Source of the DNA: Nannochloropsis oceanica
Taxonomy: Eukaryota > Sar > Eustigmatophyceae > Eustigmatales > Monodopsidaceae
Length of the DNA stretch: 64,000 nt
Assembly (NCBI GenBank): GCA_004519485.1
Contig: CP038131.1
Location: 1,003,001-1,067,000, forward strand
Direction of reading: 5' to 3'
In this document: positions 62,418-64,000 of the stretch, in pieces
How positions within the stretch are numbered: position 1 is the stretch's first letter
Layout: each line of letters begins with the position of its first letter
The notes under the pieces: model-generated
Database searches by the model: none
Told to the model about the DNA's origin: nothing
What the model saw: only the letters and a program-made list of their open reading frames with translations
Program-made: the position numbers and the translations under genes

Positions 62418-64000
62418 ATGCTAATTCCTCGACACTCCTCGGGTCTGGTGTTGTCAGCGGCCGCATCAATGCGTCGCGTCACTGCCACTGCGGCTGCGGC
62501 TGCTTCTACTGTTGCTTCTTCCCGGCTCCTCCCGCTGACGTCCTCCTCCTCTTCCTCCTCTTTCTCGTGCACCCCATCCTTATCCTCGCTTCTCCTGCAC
62601 CACAGTCCTTTGCACCGCTCCATTCTTGAATTTGGTCGCCCCTTTTCTTCTTCCGCCACAATCAGCAGTAGCAGCACCACCGACCACCCCAACCACCACC
62701 AGCACCATCCCGAAGCCGCGGAATATGTGCAGAGTGCCGCCGAAGAAGGAGGGACTGACGCTTTTTTTGACAAAACCTCAGTTCTGATGGAAGTGGAAGA
62801 CTGTCCGGGGGCCTTGGCGGAAATGCTGTCCTTCTTTGCTGCCCATAATGTGAATATCACACGTTTAGAGAGCCGTCCGACAAAGAAGCAATTGGACGGA
62901 AAATTCACCTTTGTCATGTACCTCGATTTTGATGGCTCTCGAGGCGAAGCGCACGTCGACGCTCTATTGAATGAATTGGGACAACACACTCATAGTCTAC
63001 TGGTGTTGGATAAGACGGACGTGCCTTGGTTTCCCCGGCAGGCCTCGCAGCTGGACGCCATTGCCAATCGGGTGTTAGACGCAGGGGTGGACTTGACGAG
63101 TGAGCACCCGGGATTCTCTGACCCTGTTTATCGTGCCCGACGGGGTGAGCTGGCGGAGGTGGCGAGGAAGTATGTGCATGGGGAGATTATTCCACGGATT
63201 GAATATACGATGGAGGAGGTGGAGACCTGGGGAGCGGTGTGGAGAAGACAGGAGGAGTTGCTGCAGCGGCATGCCTGTAGAGAATACCTGGATATATTGG
63301 GGTTGATGAAACAGGAGTGTGGATATGGGCCGCAGAGCATCCCACAACAGGCGGACATCACCACATTCTTGTCGAGGAGGACGGGGTTTCGCTTGAGGCC
63401 CGTGGCGGGATTGTTGAGCTCGAGGGACTTCTTGAATGGACTGGCCTTTCGCGTCTTCTTTTGTACGCAGTATATCAGGTGAATGAGGAGAAAATATTGA
63501 TTCCGCCTCCTATCCACGTGACCTTAACCCCTTCCCTTTGTTGGCACCGGTTTGTCGCTTACTGCAGTGCCAGCTCTTACGCTCATCGGAGACCGTCACT
63601 CCCTCACCTATTCCCCTCCTCTGACAATCCCACAAACACGCATACCAAAAGGCACCATTCCCGCCCGCTCTACACTCCCGAACCTGATATATGCCACGAG
63701 CTCCTGGGTCATGCCCCGCTATTTGCGGATCCTGATTTCGCGGACTTTTCGAATGGTGAGGATGGGTTGAGAGGGAGGAAGGGAGGGAGGGAGGGAGGGA
63801 GGGAGGGAAGGAGGGAGGGTAAGATTGACTCGCTCTGCGCTGCGCATGAAGCGAATGCAGACGCTTGTCTTATTAATCCAATTGCATCATTTCCCCTCCT
63901 ACGGTCCTTTCATCTACCACCCTCCCTCCCTCTCTCTTTCCCTCCCTCCCTTAGAAATCGGTCTCGCCTCCCTCGGTGCCTCGGACGAAGAAGTAAAGAA
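62418..64000 (+). CDS. Aromatic amino acid hydroxylase (phenylalanine 4-hydroxylase-like) with ACT domain, cut by the right edge
   Basis: Exons 62418-63478, 63652-63755 and 63955 to beyond 64000; at least 404 aa here. Iron- and pterin-dependent enzyme; most likely converts phenylalanine to tyrosine. The first ~100 residues are Ser/Ala-rich with Arg, a transit-peptide-like leader ([20 protein letters not shown]). An ACT regulatory domain follows at about 118-195 ([31 protein letters not shown]). The catalytic part starts at [19 protein letters not shown] and shows [47 protein letters not shown], then across intron 1 the iron motif [16 protein letters not shown] (His near 369 and 374). Exon 3 begins [16 protein letters not shown], which continues the family consensus. 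The C-terminal third lies outside the window. Intron 2 contains (GGGA)n and (CCCT)n tracts. Confidence 0.93.
63771..63820 (+). repeat. (GGGA)n purine tract in an intron
   Basis: A tandem GAGG/GGGA run at the start of intron 2 of the hydroxylase gene. A complementary (CCCT)n tract lies at 63916-63952 just before the acceptor, so the transcript could fold these together. Confidence 0.8.

Overview
The window is nuclear DNA of a unicellular photosynthetic eukaryote, most probably a stramenopile alga of the Nannochloropsis/Microchloropsis (eustigmatophyte) type. The evidence is indirect. Genes are dense on both strands with short GT-AG introns, often none to six per gene, many ending in (CCCT)n pyrimidine tracts. 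Overall GC looks a little above half. Two proteins begin with a signal peptide followed by a Phe-containing motif (NIHAF, VQAFL), the bipartite leader used to reach red-type secondary plastids. The gene set (mitochondrial Nudix and HtrA proteases, SYS1, CENP-C, MAP kinase, aromatic amino acid hydroxylase) is eukaryotic. The species itself is an inference.

Layout. 0.4-2.3 kb: six-exon nucleotide-sugar 4,6-dehydratase (+). 3.6-4.8 kb: membrane-anchored short-chain dehydrogenase (+). 5.2-7.0 kb: mitochondrial CoA-type Nudix hydrolase (+). 7.0-10.4 kb: gene-poor, AT-richer stretch with an almost perfect 414-bp foldback element and two diverged half-copies. 10.4-14.0 kb: type II NADH dehydrogenase (-) divergent from an OsmC-type peroxidase (+). 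14.4-17.2 kb: TAP/ABCB-type half transporter (+). 18.3-22.4 kb: giant MAP kinase with a TEH activation loop (-). 23.5-24.9 kb: SYS1 (+, six exons). 25.9-28.5 kb: CENP-C/Mif2 (+). 29.3-29.9 kb: DinB-like protein (+). 30.3-31.5 kb: secreted protein of unknown function (-). 32.6-35.2 kb: disordered signal-peptide protein (-). 35.5-37.8 kb: HtrA-type protease (+). 38.1-40.3 kb: sphingosine-1-phosphate-lyase-like protein lacking the PLP lysine (-). 41.0-41.7 kb: small basic protein (+). 42.1-45.0 kb: large protein with a PH-like C-terminus (-). 45.5-50.9 kb: 1799-residue coiled-coil protein (+). 52.0-55.1 kb: membrane-anchored alpha/beta hydrolase (+). 56.4-59.3 kb: plastid Rieske oxygenase fused to a fibrillin domain (+). 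60.8-62.0 kb: 3-hydroxyisobutyrate dehydrogenase (-), divergent from an ACT-domain aromatic amino acid hydroxylase (+) that runs off the right edge.

The genes do not form one pathway; this is an ordinary mixed eukaryotic neighbourhood. Divergent pairs that may share promoters are NADH dehydrogenase/OsmC (redox) and 3-hydroxyisobutyrate dehydrogenase/aromatic hydroxylase (amino-acid breakdown). The most unusual items are the Rieske-fibrillin fusion, the lyase-like protein with His-Arg where the family has His-Lys, the TEH MAP kinase with a ~900-residue glutamine/serine-rich tail, and the young foldback element. Exon boundaries were set by hand from GT-AG signals, reading phase and family similarity; no transcript data were available. 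No tRNA, rRNA, CRISPR or intact autonomous mobile element was seen.
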